Shown: in pieces, positions 26,434-34,308 of the stretch
Position numbering within the stretch: the stretch's first letter is position 1
How the letters are laid out: each line of letters starts with the position of its first letter
Notes under the pieces: model-generated
Told to the model about the DNA's origin: nothing
Databases searched by the model: none
The model's input: the letters and a program-made list of their open reading frames with translations, nothing else
NCBI RefSeq assembly: GCF_002573715.1
Contig: NZ_PDHM01000012.1
Location: 311,368 to 375,367, forward strand
Source of the DNA: Paenibacillus sp. EZ-K15
GTDB lineage: Bacteria; Bacillota; Bacilli; Paenibacillales; Paenibacillaceae
DNA: 64,000 nucleotides
Direction: 5' to 3'
Program-made: the position numbers and the translations under genes

Positions 26434-26463
26434 TTGACTTGTTGTAGGGAAATGGTGTATATT
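26434..26463 (+). promoter_or_regulatory. Promoter of the tRNA pair
   Basis: TTGACT (26434-26439), an 18-base spacer and TATATT (26458-26463), placed about 30 bases before tRNA-fMet. Confidence 0.72.
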
Positions 26464-26493
26464 TATTCTTGTCGCTGTTTGATACAGCATTGA

Positions 26494-26574
<81 letters not shown>

Positions 26575-26625
26575 TTAAACGATGTATGTATGACGTCCTT
26601 ATGTTTATGTGTACATGTATGTTCA

Positions 26626-26699
26626 GGGCCCTTAGCTCAGTTGGTTAGAGCGGTCGGCTCATAACCGACTGGTCGGGGGTTCGAGTCCCTCAGGGCCCA
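26626..26699 (+). tRNA. tRNA with CAT anticodon (elongator Met or Ile2)
   Basis: A 74-base cloverleaf: acceptor GGGCCC pairs with GGGCCC, D-arm AGCTCAGTTGGTTAGAGC, anticodon CAT, T-arm GGGGTTCGAGTCCC. CCA is not encoded (ACT follows). CAT with this body could be elongator Met or the lysidine-modified Ile2 tRNA; sequence alone does not settle it without comparison. A degenerate copy lies at 29694-29757. Confidence 0.92.
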
Positions 26700-26777
26700 C
26701 TTTATCGAAAACCCTTGCGAATGCAAGGGTTTTTTGCTGTTTATAGGGCTGTTTAGTTGATTGAAAATACTATGGTG
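26630..26777 (+). repeat. Left copy of a direct repeat (tRNA body, terminator and flank)
   Basis: From the acceptor stem of the CAT tRNA through its terminator to AAAATACTATGGTG (26764-26777). It matches 29694-29830 closely over its whole length, with single-base differences and small indels. Confidence 0.85.
26708..26735 (+). terminator. Terminator of the tRNA pair
   Basis: AACCCTTGC (26710-26718) pairs with GCAAGGGTT (26723-26731), followed by TTTT. The same hairpin, slightly decayed, follows the tRNA remnant at 29759-29786. Confidence 0.9.
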
Positions 26778-27276
26778 AAAAACGCATTTGCTAACGGCAG
26801 CTATTGATCCACAGTATCGTTCATTGAACATTGCTGTGGTCATTCCAAGGCGTTCAACTGCGACTTTCAAAGTGGTGATGATGATGGATCATAGGATGGC
26901 CTGATGGGTAACTATATGGATGTTTTGTTGACTTATCGATTTTCTCCTTTTCGTCTTGAGATAATTTCATACTATGCCTATGAATGATTAGTGACACTTG
27001 ACCTAAATAAATTGAGCTTCCAAGATAAATGTTGAAAATAGCGCTCAATTAATCGTTTAACAGAGCATCGCGGAGTGATGAATATTCATAACTTACTTTT
27101 GGTACTTTGACATCGTTTTTGGTGATCGTTAGAATGGTCCTTGTTCTTCAAGTAGACCGCGATGTAAAGAACCCCTCCCAATCCTATTTATGGTACATTA
27201 GCACATTCTGATCATGATTGCCGAAATGTCCAGACTAAGTCCGTCTATGTACATAAACTGTACCATTCCACAAAGC
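26778..27276. other. Non-coding, A+T-rich stretch
   Basis: About 500 bases without a supported gene. Short open frames exist on both strands but lack ribosome sites and protein-like composition. It is the left part of the segment bounded by the tRNA-derived direct repeat, and could be decayed mobile DNA. Confidence 0.5.
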
Positions 27277-27292
27277 AAGGAGGTAAATATCG

Positions 27293-27397
27293 GTGAGTTA
27301 CGAAAAATCTTGTTACGGCGGATACGGGAATCCAGTAGGTACTGTTCTGGTTTTATTTATTCTCTTGGTTATTATCTTGGGAACTTTTTGGATTTAA
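27293..27397 (+). CDS. YjcZ-family sporulation-type small membrane protein
   Basis: A 34-residue protein with start GTG 27293 behind a perfect AAGGAGGT (27277-27284) at 8 bases. It has a short Gly/Tyr-rich head (SYEKSCYGGYGNP) and one hydrophobic segment (VGTVLVLFILLVIILGTFWI), the pattern of the YjcZ family of tiny proteins. In Bacillus these are made in sporulating cells and often found as small spore or forespore membrane proteins. Function is unknown. A clear terminator follows at 27490-27523. Its A+T-rich codon use resembles the neighbouring genes up to about 31.6 kb and differs from the surrounding housekeeping genes. Confidence 0.8.
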   Translation: MSYEKSCYGGYGNPVGTVLVLFILLVIILGTFWI

Positions 27398-27489
27398 CGA
27401 AGCACCTGAATGAAGCATTCATTGATTTAATTTAATTTAATTCAATTCACCAATTACGATACTGCACCCATGCGGTATCCCCAATTCGG

Positions 27490-27523
27490 TAAACGGGGAC
27501 GGCTACTTTCCGTCCCCGTTTTT
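27490..27523 (+). terminator. Terminator downstream of the yjcZ-like gene
   Basis: AAACGGGGACGG pairs with CCGTCCCCGTT across a short loop, followed by TTT. It ends about 125 bases after the small gene. Confidence 0.85.
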
Positions 27524-27571
27524 GATTAAGTTCATTGTACATAAACCGAACATCAAACAACGAGGAGATCA

Positions 27572-27652
27572 GTGCTGTCGTCAAAGGAACTGAAAAAGAT
27601 TTTTCTGAAGAAGGCGCCCGATCAGGTATTTATTTCAAATGACAAAATTTAA
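27572..27652 (+). CDS. Doubtful 26-codon ORF, perhaps a gene remnant
   Basis: GTG 27572 is preceded closely by GAGGAG and opens a 26-codon frame starting with a lysine-rich helix (LSSKELKKIFLKKAPDQVF). I recognise no family; the protein-like composition and early stop suggest the N-terminal end of a broken gene. Confidence 0.25.
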   Translation: MLSSKELKKIFLKKAPDQVFISNDKI

Positions 27653-28046
27653 GACGTCTAAGGCGTGTCTATTTGTCTGCGAACAAGATATCGTGACAAG
27701 GGCAGAAAATAGCAGAGAAGGGGTACAGCGTTGGCGTGTGCCCCTTATTTGTCGTGCATCCATATATAGAAACCAACAGGGCATCAACGGTATAAGATCA
27801 TGGTTCATGAGCTGGGCTATCAGAGCTGGAGGTGTCAGTTGCTGACCTGGACGATCGGCAAGAACTCTATGTAGCAGGTTTGATTCTATGGTCACCAAGC
27901 AAAATGTGAGACCGATCTCCGTTTTTACGGGGGGCTATTTTCATTTGAGGAAATTGAGCGATTTGACTAATCATTTGTCCAGATCCATTAAATCCATGGA
28001 TTCATATATATGTTAAAGATTCGTTGATAAAAAAGGAGGAAGCAAA
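27653..28046. other. Region without a supported gene, with traces of a decayed one
   Basis: No intact gene seen. A frame at 27823-27909 encodes an acidic, protein-like stretch (ELEVSVADLDDRQELYVAGL) but has no start codon and a stop just upstream, so it looks like the tail of a decayed gene. Confidence 0.4.
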
Positions 28047-28634
28047 ATGCACAAAAGAACAGTACGAGGAAAGGCAAATAATACGGTCAAACAACTACAA
28101 GCGCCTAGAAGACATAACGGAATCCGGGCGAGTAGCGTTGCAAAGGTAATGAGGACGATGATTGCCGCACAAAGATCATTGAATGCACAAAATCCGGTGG
28201 TTATTAGTCAAAGAACTAGGAGAATAAGTACGAATCGAAATTGGGTAAACGCACTTGAAATCGAGCGAAATCCGGCATGGGTAGCGCCGCAATCTGGTGA
28301 ATCGTACGTTTGGGGAAGAAATGACCCTAACGGTCCTGCTGCTGTGGTCGCCAGAAGATTTACGATTAGAGACGATATTGAGAGAGCTAGCTTATTCCTG
28401 TCCGTTGATAACTTTGCCATCGTTTTAATAAATGGACGGCCGGTAGTTATCGACAATCCGCAGGGCAATGTTTCATTCTTTAATCCGGGAAGATCGTTTA
28501 ATATTAGGCGTTTCCTTCGGAGAGGTACAAATGATATTGTGATCGCCGCTTTTAACTTCCCGTCAAATGCAAACAGAAGCGGAGATAATCCAGCAGGTGT
28601 CCTTGCACGTATCGAAATTGAACTAGAAGATTAG
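28047..28634 (+). CDS. Beta-sandwich (galactose-binding-like) protein of unknown function
   Basis: A 195-residue protein without signal peptide. The first 60 residues are strongly basic (HKRTVRGKANNTVKQLQAPR). Residues 65-195 read like a galactose-binding-type jelly roll: a WV..PQSG opening, RRFTIRDDIERASLFLSVDN, then AIVLINGRPVV, FNIRRFLRRGTNDIVIAAFN and a closing ARIEIELED strand. Such domains bind sugars or act as adhesion modules in many enzymes; here it stands alone. The ribosome site AAAGGAGGAAGC precedes ATG 28047. A spore-surface role is suggested only by the YjcZ and YmaF neighbours. Terminator at 28713-28744. Confidence 0.6.
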   Translation: MHKRTVRGKANNTVKQLQAPRRHNGIRASSVAKVMRTMIAAQRSLNAQNPVVISQRTRRISTNRNWVNALEIERNPAWVAPQSGESYVWGRNDPNGPAAVVARRFTIRDDIERASLFLSVDNFAIVLINGRPVVIDNPQGNVSFFNPGRSFNIRRFLRRGTNDIVIAAFNFPSNANRSGDNPAGVLARIEIELED

Positions 28635-28712
28635 TCCGGTAGTAGCTCTAAGTTCAATCGGTTGCGAACGCTATATCGTTGCCGATGTCGTAATCATCGC
28701 CATGTTCTAGAA

Positions 28713-28744
28713 CAAACCGCCTAATGATTGGGCGGTTTTTTTTA
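28713..28744 (+). terminator. Terminator after the lectin-like gene
   Basis: AAACCGCC (28714-28721) pairs with GGCGGTTT (28731-28738) and is followed by further T residues. Confidence 0.88.
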
Positions 28745-28923
28745 TGCCAAGACATATTATAAGGAGGACGCTGACACGTCCTCCCCTTAGTCCAGGGTAT
28801 CCCCCGGCTGAGATAGCGGCCCGCCGAGCGCGGCAATTTAGCTGACATCCGCTATCTCGCATTCCATCATAACGGAAGGCCGAGAGGAACGACAATGGGA
28901 ACACTTCAGAGTAAGAATTTGCT

Positions 28924-29061
28924 ATGCTGCACGAGCTCTTCAAAGCCGGAATAGCTAAATGGGTAAAGGATTTTCAGGACGGCTGGATCGAGATTAAGAC
29001 AGTGGATGATCTTAAGAAGCTGATTGAAATAGGTATCGAATTGCAGAAGGATGAACTATAA
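28924..29061 (+). pseudogene. Probable fragment of a phage-type gene
   Basis: A 45-codon frame starting at ATG 28924 encodes a helical, charged peptide (LHELFKAGIAKWVKDFQDG, then IKTVDDLKKLIEIGIELQKDEL) that reads like the C-terminal end of a phage packaging or small regulatory protein. There is no good ribosome site. It is preceded by about 180 bases of sequence with no gene. I treat it as a remnant; the phage link is a guess from composition. Confidence 0.3.
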
Positions 29062-29158
29062 AAACTATTAGAGTAGTCCTAATAATGGCCTTGCACATAA
29101 CCATGTATGTCTAAATAGGATGTTGTAAGTCGTTTAAATTTAAGGAGGCATACAACGG

Positions 29159-29542
29159 ATGCAGAAGAAACGGCCAACAGTAAAGAAGGTTAGAATAACA
29201 TCTACAAAACAGGTGAAGAGACGCGTAAAGGTACAGAGACACGTACATGAATTTGAAGGTAGTACCAAGCTGGCTGAAGAAGGAGCAGATCGACACAATC
29301 ATCGGTTTGCTGGTGTTACAGGGCAAGCGATTCGAGTAGGGAATAGTCATGTCCACGAAATTGAATTAGAAAAAACTGATTTCGTGAACCATTTTCATAA
29401 TCTGAAAAAGATTAGAACTGGACCGGCTATTCCAGTAGGAAATGGCAAACACGTACATTTTGTAACTGGTCAGACTACATTAAACGATGGTCACGTACAC
29501 CAATTCAATTTTGCGACATTGATTCAATCACCTCTCGTATAA
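29159..29542 (+). CDS. YmaF-family protein
   Basis: A 127-residue His-rich protein matching YmaF. A basic N-terminus (QKKRPTVKKVRITSTKQVKR) is followed by the family core HVHEFEGSTKLAEEGADRHN, HRFAGVTGQAI, and repeats of the HVHxI/HxH type (SHVHEIELEKTDF, KHVHFVTGQTT, GHVHQFNF). The many regularly spaced histidines suggest metal binding. YmaF is known from Bacillus spore formers with no defined biochemical role. AAGGAGG (29141-29147) precedes ATG 29159. No terminator is obvious before the tRNA remnant. Confidence 0.8.
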   Translation: MQKKRPTVKKVRITSTKQVKRRVKVQRHVHEFEGSTKLAEEGADRHNHRFAGVTGQAIRVGNSHVHEIELEKTDFVNHFHNLKKIRTGPAIPVGNGKHVHFVTGQTTLNDGHVHQFNFATLIQSPLV

Positions 29543-29693
29543 AAATTATAAAACAATAAACTTTGACGGCTAGTGGTCTAACGCAATTGCTGACAAAAAC
29601 ATAAAAACACACGAAAACATTTGCAGATCTAAACCTATATATAATGAAGTAACTCAACTGGCTGTACCCCGCAAAAACGTTTTCCTTAGTCAG

Positions 29694-29757
29694 TTGGTTA
29701 GAGCGGTCAGCTCATAACCGACTGGTCGAGGGTTCGAGTCCCTCAGGGCCCACTTTA
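29694..29757 (+). pseudogene. Degenerate copy of the CAT tRNA
   Basis: Matches 26630-26699 but cannot form the acceptor stem: the 5' GGGCCC is replaced by GTTTTC, the D-arm reads AGTCAG (one base missing), and the anticodon stem has a G-to-A mismatch (GGTCAGCTCATAACC). The T-arm and 3' acceptor half survive. Confidence 0.85.
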
Positions 29758-29830
29758 TCGAAAACCCTTGCGATGCAAGGGTCTTTTGCTGTTCATAGGG
29801 CTGTTTCGTTGAGTAAAAATACTATGGTGG
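29694..29830 (+). repeat. Right copy of the tRNA-derived direct repeat
   Basis: Continues past the tRNA remnant through the decayed terminator (AACCCTTGCGATGCAAGGGT) to AAAATACTATGGTG, as in the left copy. The copies are about 3.06 kb apart, in direct orientation. No integrase lies between them. Confidence 0.85.
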
Positions 29831-30160
29831 AAATTTAAATGTAGGGTTCTTTTTTGCATTTTAAAAAACGACTATTTTTCGTCCTCGTTTCTCATCAACC
29901 GTGTTTCGCCAAAATCAAATAGTATATGCCCAATGATGTATAAAGCTAACAGAACAATAACGCGAGCATATTATGAAAAGAAACCCCTTGTCGGCTTGAA
30001 GCGACAGGTGTTTCTTTGTTTTGTTCAATGTTTGCGTCAAGACAGGGAGGTGCCATGTACGACTTATGTTCTTGTTCCATGCGTGTTAATCGTGGACATG
30101 ATTCCTAATGTCAAAACATGAATACAATGATATGAAATTATTTAGGGGGTAAAATAACCT
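29831..30160. other. Intergenic region with a hairpin, no gene supported
   Basis: A long imperfect hairpin at 29978-30020 (AAGAAAC...GTTTCTT with TTGTCG/CGACA inside) resembles a terminator but has a poor T run. An open frame over it (29933-30121) lacks a ribosome site. Confidence 0.45.
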
Positions 30161-30685
30161 ATGTATAACATACCGAGTTATTATCCGTTTAGATCAATAC
30201 AACCTTGTTATCCATATCATCGCAGTGTTTCGCAAGAAACCTCTTATAAATCTTTAGAAGAGGCACTAGTATTAATTGAACAAGCCGTTTCGGGTGAGCG
30301 AGAAGACGAGTTGTTTTATGATTACTTAGTTTCTGTGGCGCCGACGCAGGAGATAAAAGATATTATTATTAGTATCCGGGATGATGAACGCAAACATAAT
30401 CGGATGTTTCGTATGATTTATGAGGCATTTACCGGGAAAACGATCCAATCTCCGACGGAAGTACAATTCCAAAAACCCAACTCATTTATTGAGGGAATTG
30501 AGAAGGCTTTAATGGGTGAGTTAAGGGCTGTGGAAAAATACCGTAATATCAGAGCCGGAATGCCAAACAGGTATTACAGGGACATGATATTTGAGATTAT
30601 AACGGATGAACTTAAACATGCAAGTAAGTATAATTTCATTATGAACTTAGAGCTCAAAAGAAAATTAAAAGATGTTACTGATTAG
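30161..30685 (+). CDS. Ferritin-like domain protein
   Basis: A 174-residue protein with a Tyr/Pro-rich N-terminal tail (YNIPSYYPFRSIQPCYPYHR) and a four-helix ferritin-like domain from about residue 32. Di-iron-type Glu/His motifs are visible: EQAVSGEREDELFY, RDDERKHNRMF, MGELRAVEKYR, and ITDELKHASKYN. Rubrerythrin-like proteins of this size occur in spore coats and vegetative cells of Bacillales and may oxidise iron or scavenge peroxide; substrate is unknown. The ribosome site is TTAGGGGG upstream of ATG 30161. The codon use is A+T rich like the adjoining sporulation-type genes. Confidence 0.75.
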   Translation: MYNIPSYYPFRSIQPCYPYHRSVSQETSYKSLEEALVLIEQAVSGEREDELFYDYLVSVAPTQEIKDIIISIRDDERKHNRMFRMIYEAFTGKTIQSPTEVQFQKPNSFIEGIEKALMGELRAVEKYRNIRAGMPNRYYRDMIFEIITDELKHASKYNFIMNLELKRKLKDVTD

Positions 30686-30854
30686 CGTTACGTCTAACTA
30701 GAACATGATAATGTTAGCGTGAGTGATTTAATCGAAGCGTATATTTTACGGTAAGGGTAGAATATTCTTCAAACATTGCTATCCTTATCGGTTTATTTTT
30801 GCGAAAATTGCCCATATATATGTTATACGATGAAAATGGGGTGTATGGGCTCTC

Positions 30855-31565
30855 ATGGTTGAACATATGATAATTCTACTTCGTAGTATATCTGCATTTG
30901 TGATTTTGTTGATTATTACGCGGTTCTTGGGAAAACAAACGTTATCTAACATGAATTTTCATGAGTTTGTTACCGCCGTTATTTTGGGTGCAATTGCTGC
31001 AAATTTTGCTTTCAATGAAAAATTGCAGGTTATACAACTACTCATCTCGCTTGCCGTGTTTACATTTACATCCTATTTTTTATCAAAGCTCGTTGTGAAG
31101 AACCGTAAATTCCGTATGTGGGCTGAAGGGACACCGAGTATACTTATAGAGGGTGGGAAGATTCTTGAAGAGAATCTAAAGAAAAATAAATTAACATTAG
31201 ATACAATAAATCAGATGTTACGACAAAAGGACATTTTTGACATCTCGGAAGTTGAGTACGGTGTATTAGAGATCAATGGAATGATATCTGTGATGAAGAA
31301 AAAGGAATACCAGAATGTAACTTTAAAAGATATGAAAAAGGGAATGAAAGGGAGTCAACAGTTCCCGATTGAGCTTATCATGGATGGACAACTTCTAGAA
31401 AAAAATCTAAAGGTAAATGATCTTTCCCCCGATTGGGTTCATGATAAATTAAAAGACCGGAACAAAAATATTGAAGATGTTTTTTATGCAGTTAAGGGAA
31501 CGGACGGTCAATTGTATGTCGATTTTTATAAGGATAAGATACAACATCCAATTGACGTAGAGTAA
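30855..31565 (+). CDS. YetF-family membrane protein (DUF421)
   Basis: A 236-residue protein with three N-terminal membrane segments (about residues 5-22, 35-50, 58-76; RSISAFVILLIITRFLGKQ and NFHEFVTAVILGAIAA are family hallmarks). A C-terminal cytoplasmic domain built of two similar halves follows (about 90-230; ILIEGGKILEENLKKNKLT and ELIMDGQLLEKNLKVNDLS). YetF/YdfS-type proteins are found in spore inner membranes and have been linked to germination efficiency in Bacillus; molecular activity is unknown. The internal duplication is easy to see in the two GxxLxENLKxNxL repeats. Terminator at 31646-31680. Confidence 0.85.
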   Translation: MVEHMIILLRSISAFVILLIITRFLGKQTLSNMNFHEFVTAVILGAIAANFAFNEKLQVIQLLISLAVFTFTSYFLSKLVVKNRKFRMWAEGTPSILIEGGKILEENLKKNKLTLDTINQMLRQKDIFDISEVEYGVLEINGMISVMKKKEYQNVTLKDMKKGMKGSQQFPIELIMDGQLLEKNLKVNDLSPDWVHDKLKDRNKNIEDVFYAVKGTDGQLYVDFYKDKIQHPIDVE

Positions 31566-31645
31566 TGCTGAGCGACATGATCAGGACCTTAGTGAAACCA
31601 TACATGACCGAACGAAAAAAACCTCCCCGCGGTTCACTTTAACTG

Positions 31646-31680
31646 TAAGACTCCACCAACAATGCCGGTGGAGTCTTTTT
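31646..31680 (+). terminator. Terminator after the yetF-like gene
   Basis: AAGACTCCACC (31647-31657) pairs with GGTGGAGTCTT (31667-31677), followed by TTT. Confidence 0.9.
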
Positions 31681-31742
31681 CGGTATATATTTAAGCGAGA
31701 TTTGTAATCGGGGGCGACATACGGTACATTTTAATAGAATCA

Positions 31743-32006
31743 TTGGGGGATACGCTTATTTATACAACTGCTGCTGGTTGGTTGCAGCTCATTTTAGATA
31801 TAGGATGGGGGATTAAGGTGTCAGAGTGGGTGTTAAATCAGTCGTGGGGATTGCCTGTGTTGCTTGCCTTCTTGATGGTCGTATTCGTATTTGAGTCACG
31901 GAAAGCCTTTAAGGCATATAAAGAAAAAAGACGTTTTGAATTGGGATGGGCTCTTTTGTTTGCGCTTGTGGCTTTATTGGCGATGATCGTCCTGGTGGCA
32001 TATTAA
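31743..32006 (+). CDS. Small two-segment membrane protein of unknown function
   Basis: Up to 87 residues with two clear hydrophobic segments (LPVLLAFLMVVFVF and WALLFALVALLAMIVLVAY) separated by a basic loop (ESRKAFKAYKEKRRFE). I recognise no family. The start is uncertain: TTG 31743 has no ribosome site, whereas GTG 31818, in the same frame, follows a purine-rich GGATGGGGG at 6 bases and would give 62 residues. It is followed by a bidirectional terminator shared with the convergent MFS gene. Confidence 0.55.
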   Translation: MGDTLIYTTAAGWLQLILDIGWGIKVSEWVLNQSWGLPVLLAFLMVVFVFESRKAFKAYKEKRRFELGWALLFALVALLAMIVLVAY

Positions 32007-32016
32007 TACATAACCA

Positions 32017-32058
32017 AAAACAAGACACCGCCAGAAGCTTCCGGCGGTGTCTTGTTTA
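32017..32058. terminator. Bidirectional terminator between convergent genes
   Basis: AACAAGACACCGCC pairs with GGCGGTGTCTTGTT, with A residues before and T residues after, so it can serve the small membrane gene (+) and the MFS gene (-). Confidence 0.88.
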
Positions 32059-32098
32059 ATGATTGGCTATAAACGTTGAGTAAATCCGTTATCCTTCG

Positions 32099-33304
32099 TT
32101 ACCGTTCATTCATGACGGCCTCTGTTGCGGCCCAGGCTCTGCCGGCACGCATGGCCAGGAAGAAGCAGAGGATGAGGACGATGGACGCGGAGATGTAGGG
32201 AAAGTTGATGTTGACATCAAACAGATACCCTGCCACCAGCGGTCCAGCAATATTCCCCAGACTGGTGTAAGCCGAGTTCAGGCCGGCCACGTAGCCTTGT
32301 TGATCCTTCGCCAGCTTGGACATTTGCGTACCGATCGCGGGACGCAAGATGTCAATCGACAGGAAGACCAGGAAGGTAACAAGGAATATCAGCCAGTATT
32401 TATGCACAAACAGGGTTAACAGGATACAGATCCCTGCGGTAAGCAAACTGAGCGTAATAACTCTTTTCTCACCGAACCGGTTCAAGATCCAACCGAATAT
32501 CGTCGCTTGGACGACGGCACCCGCAATCGATCCAAACGTGATGATCATGGCAATGTCTTTAGGGGTGAACCCGAATTTGTGATCCACAAACAGGCCGAAC
32601 ACCGTTTCATAATTGGCAAGACCGAACGAGAGTACAAATACAATGATCAAACTTAGGAAGTAAGGTTCCTTGAAAGAACGCACCAGTTGGACAGCCAGGC
32701 TCTCCTTCTTCCGTCCCAGCACGGTAGGTGCTTCCTGCTTGGCAGAGGATTCCGGAAGCAGCAGCAACGTTACCAGCGCGGCAATTCCTCCTGCAACGGC
32801 TGCGGCGTAGAAAGGAACGCGAATGCCAAACTCGGCGATAAATCCACCGATGCCCGGTCCGATGATGAAGCCTGTCGTAATCGCAGCATTAATGAATCCC
32901 ATGCCCCTGGCACGTTCCTCATTCGAAGTCACGTCAGCCGTGTAGGCCATAACAGCGGGCATAATGAGTGCAGCGCCGATACCACCCAGCATTCTCGATG
33001 CGAACAGGAGTGGCGGTGTGCTGGCAGCTCCGAACAACCATTCCGATACGGCGAACACAATCATACCGCAGATGATGATTTTTTTACGTCCGATGGTGTC
33101 GGACAATCTTCCCGCAAGGGGCGAGAATAACAGCTGTGTTAATGAAAAAGCGGCAACGAGCATGCCTACCGTGCTTCCGCTGATATGCAGTTCCGTCATA
33201 TAGGTTGGCATAATAGGTATGACGAGCCCGATCCCGGTGAAGACTAGAAATATATTGAACATGAGGAGCAGAATGGCTCCATTGTTTCGCGTCAGTAATG
33301 ACAT
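32099..33304 (-). CDS. MFS drug/solute efflux transporter (DHA1-like)
   Basis: A 401-residue major facilitator with 12 predicted membrane segments. Visible are motif A GRLSDTIGRKKI after segment 2, and motif C GFIIGPGIGGFIAE in segment 5, the latter typical of drug:H+ antiporters such as NorA/Bmr. A 12-segment layout with charged central loop (KQEAPTVLGRKKESLA) fits the DHA1 family; the substrate cannot be told. It begins with TTTGGAGG ahead of the minus-strand ATG at 33304 and is preceded by a TetR-family gene on the same strand, with a copy of the same palindromic operator in front of each gene, so repression by that TetR is likely. Confidence 0.9.
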   Translation of the reverse strand: MSLLTRNNGAILLLMFNIFLVFTGIGLVIPIMPTYMTELHISGSTVGMLVAAFSLTQLLFSPLAGRLSDTIGRKKIIICGMIVFAVSEWLFGAASTPPLLFASRMLGGIGAALIMPAVMAYTADVTSNEERARGMGFINAAITTGFIIGPGIGGFIAEFGIRVPFYAAAVAGGIAALVTLLLLPESSAKQEAPTVLGRKKESLAVQLVRSFKEPYFLSLIIVFVLSFGLANYETVFGLFVDHKFGFTPKDIAMIITFGSIAGAVVQATIFGWILNRFGEKRVITLSLLTAGICILLTLFVHKYWLIFLVTFLVFLSIDILRPAIGTQMSKLAKDQQGYVAGLNSAYTSLGNIAGPLVAGYLFDVNINFPYISASIVLILCFFLAMRAGRAWAATEAVMNER

Positions 33305-33373
33305 GATGATTCCTCCAAAAATAAAAGACGATTTAATAAAGATATGATGAAAATGATTGTAATTCGATTAACT

Positions 33374-33394
33374 ATATACTGAACGTTCGGTTTG
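33374..33394. promoter_or_regulatory. TetR operator in the MFS promoter
   Basis: TATATACTGAACGTTCGG, with a near-palindromic centre (CTGAACGTTCGGTT, 33379-33392). Read on the minus strand it lies just upstream of, and overlaps, a TATAGT -10 of the MFS gene. The same TATATACTGAACGTTCG occurs before the TetR gene. Confidence 0.72.
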
Positions 33395-33424
33395 TAATGG
33401 AGTATGAAAAAAGGGTCTGGTTTT

Positions 33425-34024
33425 TCATGATTTCTTTTCAATGCCATGCAGAAATACTTTGATGGCGGCATGATAAAGGGAAAGCGCATTTTCCACCTTG
33501 GTTATACGGGACATCTGGCTTAGGCCAACAATGAGGCTCTCAAAGATGACGGACAGCTGCTCCACATTATGATTCTCAAACTCCCCGCGATCAATCCCTT
33601 GCTGCAGCAATTTCTGATCGAATTCCAAATGGCTCCGAATAATCTGGACGATTCGTTGCTCTACTTCCTCGGTAACATCTCCATTGCTGTTCATAAATTC
33701 ATCAAGCGCCTTGGAGAAGGGGTGGTTCAGATCATCAAACACCAATTGATCGGCTATTCCGTACAGCTTGTCAACGGTCGTGGTGTAATGCTGCTCTTTA
33801 CTGTTCCATTTCTGTTCCCACTCGAGGTCCCATTCCTCGATCAGATACAGAAACAGCCCTTCCTTGCTCTTGAAATGATAATAGATATTCCCTTTGCTGC
33901 TGCCCGTGGCTTCAACGATTTCCTCAATGGACGTGGATTTGTAACCCTTCTGCATAAAAAGCGCCTTGGCGGCTTCGGCTATGCGTCGCTTGGTATCTTC
34001 CGTTTGTTGTTGTTTTTTATTCAC
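33425..34024 (-). CDS. TetR/AcrR-family regulator of the MFS pump
   Basis: A 199-residue TetR-type repressor. The HTH reads RRIAEAAKALFMQKGYKSTS followed by GSSKGNIYYHFKSKEGLF, and the C-terminal two thirds are helical, likely ligand-binding. The minus-strand start is GTG at 34024 behind GGGGG; the nearby ATG is out of frame. The same TGAACGTTCG motif occurs in front of this gene and of the MFS gene downstream, the usual design of a self-regulated efflux repressor. It lies 120 bases upstream of the transporter, with separate promoters. Confidence 0.9.
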   Translation of the reverse strand: MNKKQQQTEDTKRRIAEAAKALFMQKGYKSTSIEEIVEATGSSKGNIYYHFKSKEGLFLYLIEEWDLEWEQKWNSKEQHYTTTVDKLYGIADQLVFDDLNHPFSKALDEFMNSNGDVTEEVEQRIVQIIRSHLEFDQKLLQQGIDRGEFENHNVEQLSVIFESLIVGLSQMSRITKVENALSLYHAAIKVFLHGIEKKS

Positions 34025-34060
34025 GCATGCACCCCCTTATGATCCTGGGTCATTCAAAAT

Positions 34061-34083
34061 TTATATACTGAACGTTCGTTCTG
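34061..34083. promoter_or_regulatory. TetR operator in the tetR promoter
   Basis: TATATACTGAACGTTCG (34063-34079) repeats the operator found before the MFS gene. On the minus strand it overlaps a TATAAA -10, consistent with autorepression. Confidence 0.7.
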
Positions 34084-34138
34084 TATCTTACCAAATACAA
34101 TTAATTTATTCAAGACCTCTTGCTGGAGACCTCCATAG

Positions 34139-34279
34139 GGTGCGTTTGCAGAGGAGTTCCATATTGCTCAGCCGGCGCTCAGCAAGACCATTTCCAGACT
34201 CGAGGAGGATCCGAAATTGGACTCTGTGTTATCGGATCCAATCGGTTTCCCAAAAATAACCGTTACCATCAATAGGTAG
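34139..34279 (+). pseudogene. Fragment of a LysR-family regulator gene
   Basis: A short frame holds the unmistakable helix-turn-helix of LysR proteins (AEEFHIAQPALSKTISRLEE, 34148-34207), preceded directly by a stop codon and running out after about 25 further codons. No start codon, no ribosome site and no effector domain remain. It is a relic of a larger gene lost between the MFS/tetR pair and the deacetylase, perhaps the regulator or partner of a deleted neighbour. Confidence 0.7.
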
Positions 34280-34287
34280 CGGTTATT
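34255..34287 (-). terminator. Terminator of the polysaccharide deacetylase gene
   Basis: A 13-bp stem (AATAACCGTTACC with GGTAGCGGTTATT, one G-U pair) and a T run on the minus strand (TTATTTTTG), 22 bases after the stop. Confidence 0.88.
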
Positions 34288-34308
34288 GTAGAACGTGATT
34301 CATTCCCT

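Noticed and set aside
26854..27048. 64-codon minus-strand frame with a run of histidines
   Set aside because: No ribosome site; the His run comes from a simple ATG/ATC-type repeat, with no family resemblance.
29933..30121. 62-codon frame downstream of the tRNA remnant
   Set aside because: No ribosome site; it spans a hairpin and has no protein-like pattern.
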